The translations under genes were made by a program, and so were the position numbers. Shown here piece by piece: positions 48,772 through 59,000 of a stretch of 64,000 bases of DNA. The notes below the pieces were generated by a model. The model worked only from the letters and a program-made list of their open reading frames with translations. It was not told where the DNA came from and searched no databases. The DNA is taken from positions 62,001-126,000 of the forward strand of contig JBQKHY010000003.1 of the NCBI GenBank assembly GCA_052118065.1. Direction: 5' to 3'. Each line of letters starts with the position of its first letter. Position 1 is the stretch's first letter. This stretch comes from Ruminococcoides sp052118065. Lineage in GTDB: Bacteria > Bacillota > Clostridia > Oscillospirales > Acutalibacteraceae.

Positions 48772-49945
48772 TAATCGTTATTGGATATGGCTAAGTTTAG
48801 CTCTTGGCTATGATAATCCAAAAGTTAAAAGACTGTACGAAACTGAAGAGTATAGGGATATTTCTGTATTTTATAATGGTCAGGACTTTGAGTGGAGATT
48901 TTGTGGTATTTTTACCGAAAAGGAAATTAACCACCTAGAAGAAACTCCAATTGAAAAAGCTGATGAAATTATATCTAAATGTGAAAGTCTAGGTTATTCC
49001 ATTTTTGCAATAGATAATGACAGATACCCTAACTGTTTGCGTAATATAGATACTCCACCGGCAGTAATATATGTTAGTGGATATTTACCCAGAGTTGATA
49101 ATCTTTTAACTATTGCTATTGTAGGCACAAGAAAAGCTACAACTTATGGCAAAAAGGTGGCTTACAGTATTTCTCATAATCTTTCAAAATGTAAGGTAAC
49201 TATAATTAGTGGTGGTGCAATGGGTGTTGACAGTTCAGCACATACAGGTGCATTAAACGCTGATGGTATTACAATTTGTGTTTTAGGTTGTGGTATCAAT
49301 TATCCTTATCTTATGAAAAATGAGCCTATGAGAAAGGCTATAACACACAGAGGATGTTTAATTTCCGAATATCCTCCGGATACAGAGCCTTTGCCACATC
49401 ACTTTTTATCTCGCAACAGAATAATCTCTGCACTTTCAAGAGGTGTTCTTGTTGTTGAAGCAGGTAAGAAAAGTGGTGCTTTAGTCACAGCCGATATTGC
49501 AGGAAGAGAACAAGGTAAAGATGTTTTTGCTGTAATGGCAAACATCAATAGTGTCTATTCTGTTGGCTCAAACCAACTTATTAAGGATGGTGCTATTCCT
49601 GTAACTACTTATCTTGATATTCTAAACTACTATAATGAATTTAATAATTTAGAAGTTTATGAAGATGATGAGTATGATATTCCTGACAGTACAGTGCTGA
49701 AAATTCCTGCAAAAAAGTCTAATGTAAAACCCGAAAAAGAGTTTATAAAGGGTCATAGATATGATGTAAACCTTGATGAAAATTCATCAAAGGTTTATTA
49801 TGCTATCGGAAATGAACCTATACATATAGATGATTTGTCTGATAAATGCAACTTACCGGTATATAAAATTTCCGGAATACTAACAAATCTTGAATTAATG
49901 GATTTAATAGTAGTTTTACCGGGCAAACAGTATAAAATAAAGTAA
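48764..49945 (+). CDS. dprA: DNA-processing protein DprA
   Basis: This 393-residue protein has the N-terminal SAM-like region, the Rossmann fold with IVGTRKATTYGKK, ISGGAMGVDSSAHTGAL, VLGCGINYPY, SEYPPDTEPLPHHFLSRNRIISALSRGVLVVEAGKKSGALVTA, and a C-terminal winged-helix (about 330-393). DprA loads RecA onto incoming single-stranded DNA in transformation. Its presence is near universal and does not prove competence. It lies upstream of topA, the usual order in Firmicutes, and overlaps the methyltransferase gene. Confidence 0.94.
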   Translation: MNNNRYWIWLSLALGYDNPKVKRLYETEEYRDISVFYNGQDFEWRFCGIFTEKEINHLEETPIEKADEIISKCESLGYSIFAIDNDRYPNCLRNIDTPPAVIYVSGYLPRVDNLLTIAIVGTRKATTYGKKVAYSISHNLSKCKVTIISGGAMGVDSSAHTGALNADGITICVLGCGINYPYLMKNEPMRKAITHRGCLISEYPPDTEPLPHHFLSRNRIISALSRGVLVVEAGKKSGALVTADIAGREQGKDVFAVMANINSVYSVGSNQLIKDGAIPVTTYLDILNYYNEFNNLEVYEDDEYDIPDSTVLKIPAKKSNVKPEKEFIKGHRYDVNLDENSSKVYYAIGNEPIHIDDLSDKCNLPVYKISGILTNLELMDLIVVLPGKQYKIK

Positions 49946-49963
49946 CTATCGGAGGATAGATAA

Positions 49964-52042
49964 ATGTCAAATTTAGTAATAGTGGAGTCTCCTGCTAAGG
50001 CTAAAACAATCAAAAAATATCTTGGAAAAGATTATGAAGTTGTAGCATCAATGGGTCATGTTCGTGACCTACCTAAGGCTAGACTTGCTGTTGATATAAA
50101 GAAAAATTATGCTCCTAAATATGCAATCATTAAAGGCAAGGAAAAGTTAGTTGATGAACTAAAGTCACTTGCAAAAGAAAGTGACAAGATTTATCTTGCA
50201 ACTGACCCGGACCGTGAAGGTGAGGCTATTTCTTGGCATTTAGCATATATTTTAGAATTAGATTTAGAAGATAAAAATAGAGTTGAATTTAACGAAATTA
50301 CTAAGACAGGTGTCAATAACGGTATGGCTCATCCTCGTTCTATTGACATTGACCTTGTAAATGCTCAACAGGCAAGAAGAATTCTGGACAGACTTGTTGG
50401 TTATAAGCTAAGTCCATTTGTTAGCCAAAAGATTCGTAGAGGTCTTTCTGCCGGTAGAGTTCAGTCTGTTGCTCTAAAGATTATTGTTGACAGAGAAAAC
50501 GAAATCAGAGCATTTAAACCGGAAGAATACTGGTCAATTGAAGCAAAACTTTCTCCAAAATCAAGCAGAAAAGTTTTTAACGCATCATTAGCACTGGGCC
50601 CTGACGGTAAGAAAATCAAGATTAACAATAAAGAAGAAGCTGACAAGATTCTTGAAGAAATCAAGGATGCCGAATTTATTGTTACAAAAGTGAGAAACGG
50701 TACTCGTAAGAAGTCACCATACCCACCATTTATAACTTCAACATTGCAACAGGAAGCATCTCGTAAACTTGGCTATCAGTCAAGAAGAACAATGAAAATT
50801 GCTCAGGAACTTTATGAAGGTGTTGATGTTGAGGGTTACGGTACAACAGGTCTTATCACATATATGAGAACCGACTCATTAAGGATTTCTAACGATGCTA
50901 TTGCAGAAGTAACTCAGTATATTAATGATAACTTTGGACCTGAATATTTACCACCAAAGCCACGAGTATTTAAATCTCGTTCAAATGCTCAGGATGGTCA
51001 TGAAGCTATCCGTCCATCAATTCCATCATTGTCTCCTGATAAGGTTAAGGATAGCTTAACTATTGAACAGTACAAGCTATATAAACTGATTTGGGATAGA
51101 TTTACTGCTTGTCAGATGGCTGATTGTATTCACAAAACAACTCAGGCAGAAATTAATGCTAATGATTATATCTTTAAGGCATCAGGTTATAGAGTTGACT
51201 TTGACGGTTATACAACACTTTATGTTGACAGTAATGATGCTGAAGGCACAAAGGAAAAGCAACTTCCTCCACTAGAGAAGAATATGCCTGCTAAAGTTAG
51301 AGAAATTATCCCTAACCAGCACTTTACTCAGCCACCTGCAAGATTTACAGAAGCATCTCTAATCAAAGCACTTGAAGAAAACGGTATCGGCCGTCCATCA
51401 ACATATGCTGCAACAATCTCAACAATTACAAGCAGAGAATATGTTAAGAGAGAAGCAAAGTCACTTGTTCCAACTGAACTGGGTGAGGCACTTGTTACTC
51501 TACTAAAAGAAAGATTTCCAAAGATTGTAAATGTTAAGTTTACTGCACAAATGGAAGAAGACCTAGATAAGGTTGAACATGGTAATGAACAATGGGTTGA
51601 ACTACTTGATAATTTCTATGTTGATTTTGATAAAACCTTGAAAAAGGCTAAGGAAGATATGGAAGGTGTCAAGATTAAGCTTAAAGAAGATGAAACTGAT
51701 ATTGTATGTGAAAACTGTGGCAGAAAAATGGTTGTCAAAGTTGGTAGATACGGTAAGTTTATCGCTTGTCCCGGTTACCCTGAATGTAAGAATATCAAGA
51801 AGTTTGTAGAGAAAATCGGTGTTCAATGTCCTGAATGTGGTGGAGATGTTATTACTCGTAAAACCAAGAAAGGCAAAGTGTTCTACGGTTGTAGTAACTA
51901 TCCTGATTGTAACTATATGTCTTGGTATGAACCTGTAAATGAAAAGTGTCCACAGTGTGGCAAGATTCTATATAAAAAGAAGGGCAAAAAGCAGACAATC
52001 TTCTGTGCAACTGAGGGTTGTGGCTATACTAAAGACCAATGA
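49964..52042 (+). CDS. topA: DNA topoisomerase I
   Basis: This 692-residue type IA enzyme relaxes negative supercoils. It has the TOPRIM domain (LVIVESPAKAKTIKKYLG; LATDPDREGEAISWHLA), the active-site Tyr in TTGLITYMRTDSLRIS (about residue 297), GRPSTYAATISTI, and three C-terminal zinc ribbons (from about residue 580: CENCG...CPGYPEC; CPECGG...CSNYPDC; CPQCG...CATEGC). Length is standard for Firmicutes. AGGAGGATAG lies before ATG. It overlaps trmFO as ATGA. Confidence 0.97.
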   Translation: MSNLVIVESPAKAKTIKKYLGKDYEVVASMGHVRDLPKARLAVDIKKNYAPKYAIIKGKEKLVDELKSLAKESDKIYLATDPDREGEAISWHLAYILELDLEDKNRVEFNEITKTGVNNGMAHPRSIDIDLVNAQQARRILDRLVGYKLSPFVSQKIRRGLSAGRVQSVALKIIVDRENEIRAFKPEEYWSIEAKLSPKSSRKVFNASLALGPDGKKIKINNKEEADKILEEIKDAEFIVTKVRNGTRKKSPYPPFITSTLQQEASRKLGYQSRRTMKIAQELYEGVDVEGYGTTGLITYMRTDSLRISNDAIAEVTQYINDNFGPEYLPPKPRVFKSRSNAQDGHEAIRPSIPSLSPDKVKDSLTIEQYKLYKLIWDRFTACQMADCIHKTTQAEINANDYIFKASGYRVDFDGYTTLYVDSNDAEGTKEKQLPPLEKNMPAKVREIIPNQHFTQPPARFTEASLIKALEENGIGRPSTYAATISTITSREYVKREAKSLVPTELGEALVTLLKERFPKIVNVKFTAQMEEDLDKVEHGNEQWVELLDNFYVDFDKTLKKAKEDMEGVKIKLKEDETDIVCENCGRKMVVKVGRYGKFIACPGYPECKNIKKFVEKIGVQCPECGGDVITRKTKKGKVFYGCSNYPDCNYMSWYEPVNEKCPQCGKILYKKKGKKQTIFCATEGCGYTKDQ

Positions 52043-53349
52043 GTATAAATATAATAGGTGGTGGGCTTGCAGGATGTGAGGCTGCATATCAAGTTGCTAA
52101 GCGTGGTATAAAGGTAAACCTTTATGATATGAAGCCTAACAAGAAAAGTCCGGCACATCATTCAGATAAATTATGTGAGCTTGTATGCTCAAACAGTCTT
52201 AAAGCTGCCAGAAAAGAAAGTGCTGCCGGTATGCTTAAAGAAGAAATGAGAATGTTAGATTCTCTTCTTATGAAGTGTGCCGATAAAAGCAAAGTACCTG
52301 CAGGTGGTGCTTTGGCAGTAGATAGAGAAATTTTCTCTAATCTGGTAAATGAAGAAATAAACAACAATCCTAATATTACTGTAATTAATGAAGAAGTTAC
52401 TGAAATTCCTGACGGTATTACTATCATAGCATCAGGACCACTAACTTCCGACTTGCTTTCTGACAAAATCAAAACTATGTTTGGTGATAGCCTTTCATTT
52501 TATGATGCAGCTGCACCAATTGTAAAGTTTGATACAGTTGATATGAACAAGGCTTTCTTTGCATCTCGTTATGATAAGGGTGACGGTGATGACTATATTA
52601 ATTGTCCTATGAATAAGAAAGAATACGACAATTTTTATGAAGCACTTGTTTCAGCAGAAAGAGCACCTGTACATGACTTTGATGTAATGAATCCAAAGGT
52701 ATATGAGGGTTGTATGCCAATTGAAGTTATGGCACAAAGAGGTCACGATACTATTCGTTTCGGTCCAATGAAACCTGTAGGTTTGAAAGATCCAAGAACA
52801 GGTCATAGACCATGGGCAGTAGTTCAGCTAAGAAAAGAGAACAGTGCCGGTATTATGTATAACCTAGTAGGCTTTCAAACTAATCTAAAGTTCCCTGAAC
52901 AAAAGAGAGTATTCTCAATGATTCCGGGACTTGAAAATGCTGAGTTTGTAAGATACGGTGTGATGCACAGAAATACTTTTATTGACTCACCAAGAATTCT
53001 AAACAGTGATTATTCTGTAAGAGAAAATAAAAATCTTTTCTTTGCAGGTCAAATCACAGGTGTTGAAGGTTATATGGAGTCAGCATCTTCAGGATTAATG
53101 GCAGGTATAAATGCAGCTATGAGATATAATGGAGAACAAACTGTAACTTTACCTGAATATACAATGATAGGTTCTTTGTCAAGATATATTAGTGATGAAA
53201 CAGTTTCTAAATTCCAACCTATGGGAGCAAATTTAGGAGTGTTACCTGAACTTGAACAAAGACCAAGGGACAAGAAAGAGAGAGCAAAGGCTTATTCTGA
53301 TAGGTCATTTGCAAAGCTAACAGAATTTATAAATTCAAGAGGTTTATGA
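52039..53349 (+). CDS. trmFO: Methylenetetrahydrofolate--tRNA-(uracil-5-)-methyltransferase
   Basis: This 436-residue flavoprotein makes T54 in the tRNA T-loop using methylene-THF and FADH2. It shows the FAD fold IIGGGLAGCEAAYQVAKRG, HHSDKLCELVCSNSLKAARKESAAGMLKEEM with the catalytic Cys, YVNCPMN-like INCPMNKKEYDNFYEAL, GCMPIEVMAQRGHDTIRFGPMKPVGL, and FFAGQITGVEGYMESASSGL. It starts within the topA stop (ATGA). The topA-trmFO order is typical in Firmicutes; xerC and the clock/hsl genes that follow in Bacillus are missing. Confidence 0.96.
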   Translation: MSINIIGGGLAGCEAAYQVAKRGIKVNLYDMKPNKKSPAHHSDKLCELVCSNSLKAARKESAAGMLKEEMRMLDSLLMKCADKSKVPAGGALAVDREIFSNLVNEEINNNPNITVINEEVTEIPDGITIIASGPLTSDLLSDKIKTMFGDSLSFYDAAAPIVKFDTVDMNKAFFASRYDKGDGDDYINCPMNKKEYDNFYEALVSAERAPVHDFDVMNPKVYEGCMPIEVMAQRGHDTIRFGPMKPVGLKDPRTGHRPWAVVQLRKENSAGIMYNLVGFQTNLKFPEQKRVFSMIPGLENAEFVRYGVMHRNTFIDSPRILNSDYSVRENKNLFFAGQITGVEGYMESASSGLMAGINAAMRYNGEQTVTLPEYTMIGSLSRYISDETVSKFQPMGANLGVLPELEQRPRDKKERAKAYSDRSFAKLTEFINSRGL

Positions 53350-54353
53350 TGAAGATAGTAATTGATGCATTTGGTGGAGATAATGCACCTTTGGAAATTA
53401 TCAAAGGTGCAGTAAAAGCTCAAGAACATTTTATAATTGAAATTTGCCTAACAGGTAATGAAAATATTATCAAGAAAGTGGCAAAAGAAAATAATATAGA
53501 TATTTCAAATATTGAAATTAACCATACAGAGGATGTTATCCCTGTTGACGAAACACCTAATGCTATTATGAAAGAATACAACAATTCTTCAATGGCACTA
53601 GGCTTAAAGATGGTTGCCAATAATGAAGCAGATGGTTTTGTTTCAGCCGGTAACAGTGGCGCATTATGTGTAGGTGGTACTTTAATTGTTAAAAGATTAA
53701 AGGGTGTCAAGAGACCCGGATTTGCACCAATCTTACCTACATTTAACGGTTCATCATTTATGCTTATTGATGGTGGTGCAAACCTTGATGCCAGACCTGA
53801 GATTTTGCGTCAATTCGGTATCTTAGGTTCTGTATATATGGAAAAAGTTATGCACAGAGAAAGTCCAAGAGTTGCCCTTGCTAATGTTGGTACTGAAAGC
53901 CACAAGGGTGGAGATTTACAGAAGGAAACTTATGCATTACTACAGGAAAGTCCTGTTAACTTTGTTGGTAATGTAGAAAGCAGAGATATCTCTAACGGTG
54001 CTTGTGATGTATATGTTTGTGATGGCTTTACAGGTAATATTCTACTAAAGAATTATGAAGGCGTAGCAAAGTCACTGAGTCACACAGTTACTGATATTTT
54101 TAAGAAAAGTGTAAAGAATAAAATCGGTGCATTATTTGTATATGGTGACCTTATGAAGTTTAAGGAAACTATGAATACAGATGTTTATGGTGGTGCTCCA
54201 ATTCTAGGTATCAAAAAGCCTGTATTTAAGGCACATGGCAGTTCTAATGCAACAACAATTTTCAATGCAGTTAGACTAACTATTGATTACATAAACGCAA
54301 ATGTACCACAGGTTATTGAAAACTCATTTAATAAATTAAAAGGAATGAAATAA
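53349..54353 (+). CDS. plsX: Phosphate acyltransferase PlsX
   Basis: This 334-residue enzyme makes acyl-phosphate from acyl-ACP for phosphatidic acid synthesis. It shows MKIVIDAFGGDNAP, GFVSAGNSGAL, KRPGFAPILP, MLIDGGANLDARPE, VALANVGTESHKG and VYVCDGFTGNILLKNYEG. The start used is ATG 53349 with AGAGG 6 nt upstream; the adjacent ATG at 53346 is too close. The acpP gene that commonly lies between plsX and rnc is absent, and rnc overlaps the stop as TAATG. Confidence 0.95.
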   Translation: MKIVIDAFGGDNAPLEIIKGAVKAQEHFIIEICLTGNENIIKKVAKENNIDISNIEINHTEDVIPVDETPNAIMKEYNNSSMALGLKMVANNEADGFVSAGNSGALCVGGTLIVKRLKGVKRPGFAPILPTFNGSSFMLIDGGANLDARPEILRQFGILGSVYMEKVMHRESPRVALANVGTESHKGGDLQKETYALLQESPVNFVGNVESRDISNGACDVYVCDGFTGNILLKNYEGVAKSLSHTVTDIFKKSVKNKIGALFVYGDLMKFKETMNTDVYGGAPILGIKKPVFKAHGSSNATTIFNAVRLTIDYINANVPQVIENSFNKLKGMK

Positions 54354-55033
54354 TGGAAGAATTTGAAAAAGTAATTAACTATACATTTAAAGATAAAGAA
54401 CTTTTAAAGGTGGCACTAACACATTCTTCTTATGCTAATGAGCATAAGAAGCAACACCTTAAATATAATGAGAGATTGGAATTTTTAGGTGATGCAGTAC
54501 TTTCAATTTCCGTCTCTGATTATATTTTTAACAATTGTCCACAATTACCTGAGGGTGACCTTACAAAGTTAAGAGCATCTTTAGTTTGTGAAAAGAGCTT
54601 ATTTGTATTTGCTAAGAAGATTAATCTAGGCAAGTACATTTACCTAAGCAACGGTGAAAGAAAGGGTGGTGGAGCAGAAAGACCATCTATTCTTTCAGAT
54701 GCTTTTGAAGCCGTTATTGCTGCTATTTACCTTGATGGTGGTATGGAAAAGGCAAGTGAATTTGTACTTTCTTTTGTTGTACCTGAAATCAAGAATCATA
54801 CAGCAGGTAAGAACTTTAAAGATTACAAAACTAAACTACAAGAAATTATCCAGAGAAATCCGGGAGAAACTTTACAGTATGAAGTTGTTGATGTTAGTGG
54901 TCCTGACCATAACAGACATTTTGTAGTTGAAGTACACCTAAACAGTAATGTAATCGGCAAAGGTGGAGGAAGAAGTAAGAAAGATGCAGAACAACAGGCT
55001 GCAAGAGAGGCTTTGGAGTTGATGGGATATTAA
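54353..55033 (+). CDS. rnc: Ribonuclease III
   Basis: This 226-residue double-strand RNA endonuclease processes rRNA precursors. It shows the signature NERLEFLGDAVLSISVSDY (with catalytic Glu and Asp), LSDAFEAVIAAIYLDGG, and a C-terminal dsRNA-binding domain (about 155-226: DYKTKLQEIIQ...KGGGRSKKDAEQQAAREAL). Lengths match. Its stop at 55031-55033 overlaps the predicted ATT start of the next gene, suggesting coupled translation. rnc-smc-ftsY is the classical order, here with a radical SAM gene inserted. Confidence 0.96.
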   Translation: MEEFEKVINYTFKDKELLKVALTHSSYANEHKKQHLKYNERLEFLGDAVLSISVSDYIFNNCPQLPEGDLTKLRASLVCEKSLFVFAKKINLGKYIYLSNGERKGGGAERPSILSDAFEAVIAAIYLDGGMEKASEFVLSFVVPEIKNHTAGKNFKDYKTKLQEIIQRNPGETLQYEVVDVSGPDHNRHFVVEVHLNSNVIGKGGGRSKKDAEQQAAREALELMGY

Positions 55034-56033
55034 ACATTCTAATATTTCCATTTTTGTGCCTCACAACGGTTGTCCTCACCAGTGTGTATTTTGTAACCAA
55101 AAGAACATTACAGGTCATTCTTATCAGCCAACTAAAGATGATGTTGTTTCAGCTATAGAAACTGCTATAAATAGTGGTGTTGATAAGAAAAATACGGAAA
55201 TTGCTTTCTTTGGTGGTAGCTTTACTGCTATTGATAGAGATTATATGGTTTCTTTACTTAATGCTACAAAGCCATATATTAATGACTTTTATGGTATTAG
55301 ATTATCAACAAGACCTGATGCAATAGATGATAAAGTTTTAACTTTGCTTAAAAGTTATGGTGTAACTTCAATTGAGCTTGGTGCACAGTCAATGTGTGAT
55401 GATGTTCTTTTGCTTAATGAGAGAGGTCATAGTGCCACTGATGTAGTAAATGCATCTAACCTTATTAAGAAGTATAACATTTCTTTAGGGTTACAAATGA
55501 TGATTGGTCTTTATGGCAGTACACCTGAAAAGGATATTGAAACTGCTGAAAAATTAATTAGTCTTTCACCTGATACTGTTAGAATTTATCCAACAATAAC
55601 TATGAAAGACACTTTTCTTGAAAAGTATTATAACGATAAAAAATATGTTCCATATAGCGAAGAAACAACAATAAATACTTGTGCAAAAATTCTTAAAATG
55701 TTTTATGATAAAAACATTAATGTTATTAGAGTAGGACTTCATTATTCAGATGAACTAGTAAGTACTTCTGTAGCAGGTTTTTATCATCCTGCATTTAGAG
55801 AATTATGTGAAAGCAAAATGTTTCTTGATATGTTAATAAATGAAATAAAGAAATACCCACAAGGCGAATTTTCTGTTATTGTAGGTAATAAGTTTATTTC
55901 AAAAGCTATTGGACAGAAAAAGGCAAATATTAAAGTCCTTAAAGATCAGGGATACATAGTTACTTTTAAACAAAGTAATACCCTTAAGGATTTTCAATTT
56001 ATTATTAAAGAAAGAGGTGACTTATGCTACTAA
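55029..56033 (+). CDS. Radical SAM protein, Elp3-like, with ATT start
   Basis: This 334-residue protein has the radical SAM cluster C-x3-C-x2-C (GCPHQCVFCNQ), FFGGSFTAIDRDY, RLSTRPDAID, IELGAQSMCDDVLLLNERGH and GLQMMIGLYG, as in the Elp3/COG1243-like group but without an acetyltransferase domain. Starting at GTG 55056 would remove the first strand; the frame extends up to give KHSNISIFVPHNGCP, matching the usual family start, with ATT at 55029 as the only start-like codon and GGAG 10 nt upstream. It overlaps the rnc stop and smc. The substrate is unknown. Confidence 0.82.
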   Translation: MKHSNISIFVPHNGCPHQCVFCNQKNITGHSYQPTKDDVVSAIETAINSGVDKKNTEIAFFGGSFTAIDRDYMVSLLNATKPYINDFYGIRLSTRPDAIDDKVLTLLKSYGVTSIELGAQSMCDDVLLLNERGHSATDVVNASNLIKKYNISLGLQMMIGLYGSTPEKDIETAEKLISLSPDTVRIYPTITMKDTFLEKYYNDKKYVPYSEETTINTCAKILKMFYDKNINVIRVGLHYSDELVSTSVAGFYHPAFRELCESKMFLDMLINEIKKYPQGEFSVIVGNKFISKAIGQKKANIKVLKDQGYIVTFKQSNTLKDFQFIIKERGDLCY

Positions 56034-59000
56034 AATCATTGGAATTGCATGGCTTTAAGACTTTTCCGGATAAAATCAAGCTATCCTTTGATAAAGGTAT
56101 TACTTCAATTGTAGGACCTAACGGTTCGGGAAAAAGTAACATAAGTGACGCAATTAGATGGGTACTGGGTGAACAGTCAGCTAAAACTCTAAGATGTTCC
56201 AAGATGGAAGATGTTGTCTTTAACGGAACAGATAAGAGAAAAAAAACAGGCTATGCAGAAGTTACCTTGTCAATTGATAACAAAGACAGAATACTTCCTT
56301 TTGATGGTGACGAAGTAGCCGTTACAAGAAGATATTATAGAAGTGGCGAAAGTGAATATATGATTAACAAAGCCACAGTAAGACTTAGAGATATTCATGA
56401 ACTTTTTATGGATACAGGTCTTGGTCGTGACGGTTATTCTATGATTGGTCAAGGTAAAATTGACAGTATTGTTGCATCAAAAAGTGAAGAAAGAAGAGAA
56501 ATATTTGAAGAAGCATCAGGTATTTCTCGTTATAGATATAGAAAAACTGAGGCTGAAAGAAAGCTAAAAAGTACAGAAGAAAATCTTGTCAGACTTAGAG
56601 ATATTGTTGGTGAACTTGAGGATAGAGTGGGTCCACTAAAGAAACAGTCAGAAAAAGCACAAAAGTTCCTTGTACTTTCTGAAGAAAAGAAAGGCCTTGA
56701 AATTGCTCTATGGCTAAATACTCTTGACAATTCAGCAAATATCATAAAAGAACAAGATGACAAAATAGATATTCAAAGAGCACAGTATGAAAATGCTGAA
56801 CAAGAACTTGCAAATATCAGTTCTGAAACAGAATCAATCTATTTAAAAAATGGTGAAATCACTTCCAAGATTGATACAATAAGAAGAAATATTTCTCAGT
56901 TTGAGTCAGAAGTTAGTAACAACAATGCCCTTATTTCTGTTGCAAATAACGACATTGAACATAACAAAGAAACTATAAAAAGACTTGAAACTGAAATTGA
57001 ACAACTTGATAATTCCTTTACTGAAATTGAATCTCAAATTAAAGAGAAGAAAGAAAATGTTGAAAAGCTAAAGTTAAACATTGAAGAAAAGCAAAAGGAA
57101 TATAACGAAGTATCCGAAAACCTAAATACTATCAGTGTGGATGCTTCCCGTAGTGGTGATGAGCTTCAAGAATTAAATTCAAAATTAGCAGAACTATCCC
57201 AAAAGTCAGCTAATGCAAAGGTAGTTTTGCTTACAAGTGATTCATCAATTAATGAGCTTAATGAAAGAATAGATACCCTAAATTCTTCATTGTCCGAAAA
57301 GGAAAGTAATTTAGAAACTACTTCTAAAATGCTTGAAGATTATAAGGTGCAAGGCAAAGATTCTGCCGAAAAGGTAGAAATGCTTTCTAATTCAATTAAG
57401 GGCTTAGAACTTAAAATCAATAATCTTAAAGCAAGAAATGAAAATTCAAAAGGTGAAATAGATAGATTAACTCTTGATTCTAACGAAAAACTTAGAAGAG
57501 CTAATATTCTTGAAGACCTAGAAAAGAACCTTGAAGGTTTTGCACACAGTGTAAAAACTGTAATGAACCTTTCAAGACATGGCAAAATCGGTGGTATTCA
57601 CGGACCTGTTTCAAGATTAATTAAAGTACCAACTAACTATGCAGTAGCAATTGAAACTGCTTTAGGTGGTGCAATGCAGAACATTGTTACAGGCAATGAA
57701 GAAGATGCTAAGAGAGCAATTCGCACACTTAAAGAAAATAAAGGCGGTAGAGCAACTTTCCTACCTATTGCCACAATTAAACCTAGATACCTAAATGAAA
57801 ATGGTATCGACAGTTGTTTTGGGTTTGTCGGTGTTGCATCAGATTTGTGTGATTGTAAAGATGAATACAAAGGTATTTTACAAAACTTGCTTGGTAAGAT
57901 TGTTATTGCCGAGGACCTTAATTCAGCAGTATCTATTGCTAAGAAGTATTCATACCGTTTTAAGGTAGTTACTCTTGATGGTCAGGTTGTAAATGCCGGT
58001 GGTTCTCTAACAGGTGGTTCTTTAAATAAACGAACAGGTTTGTTATCTCGTGCAAGTGAGATTGAAAAGTACCGTAAAGAGGCTAAAGCCCTTGCAGATA
58101 AAGCGAATGAACTTAAAGAACAGTACAGTAACAGTCAGCAAGAATTTGCAAAGTATGAGGCTGATATTTTAGGCACTAGAGGGGATTTATCTACTGAACA
58201 ACAAGAACTTATCAGATTAAGAACTGAATATAAGGCTTGTCAAAACGAATATGACTCTTTAGTCAGCAGTATTGATTTTACTAAGAATGAAATTGTAGAA
58301 TGTGAAAATAAAATTTCTAATCTACAAAAAGACAAGGAAACTGCCGATAGAGAATTTAGTGCTTTTGAAGAAGAAATTGCAAATATTGAAAAGACAACTT
58401 CAAACCTAACAGGCAATAGACTTGCATTAACTGAAAAGAGAGAACAACTTTCAGAAAAGTTACAAAATATCAGACTTGAAATTGTTACTTTTGAAAAGGA
58501 CAAAGAGGCTTTGATTAGTGAAATCAGAACATCCGAATACAACAGTCAACATCAAACCGAAAGAAAAGAGAACTTGCGTAATCAGATTGTTTCTGTAAAT
58601 TCAAATATTGATATAATTAATAAGAAGATTGAAAGCTACACTAATATTTCAAATAATTATCAAGATAAAATTGCTGAATTCAATAATGCTATTGAAAAGC
58701 TAAATGGCGATAAAGAAAAGTTTGAAAAGAAGAGTGTAGAACTTAGACAGAAAGAAAAAGACCTAAACTCTACAAGAGAAGTTTCAGGCAGAGAACTTGC
58801 TCGTCTTGAAGAAAGAAAAATCAACCTACAAAAGCAGTATGATGATATTATTGCAAAACTTTGGGATGAATACGAACTTACAAAAAGACAAGCAGAAGAA
58901 ATTTCAATTGAAATTGAAAATGTTTCAACTGCCAGAAAAAGACTTAATGAAATTAAGTCATCAATAAGAGGTCTCGGTTCTGTTAATGTTTCAGCTATTG

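Noticed and set aside
55056..55058. GTG as start of the radical SAM gene
   Set aside because: It would remove the first strand before the cluster motif, and no ribosome site lies before it.
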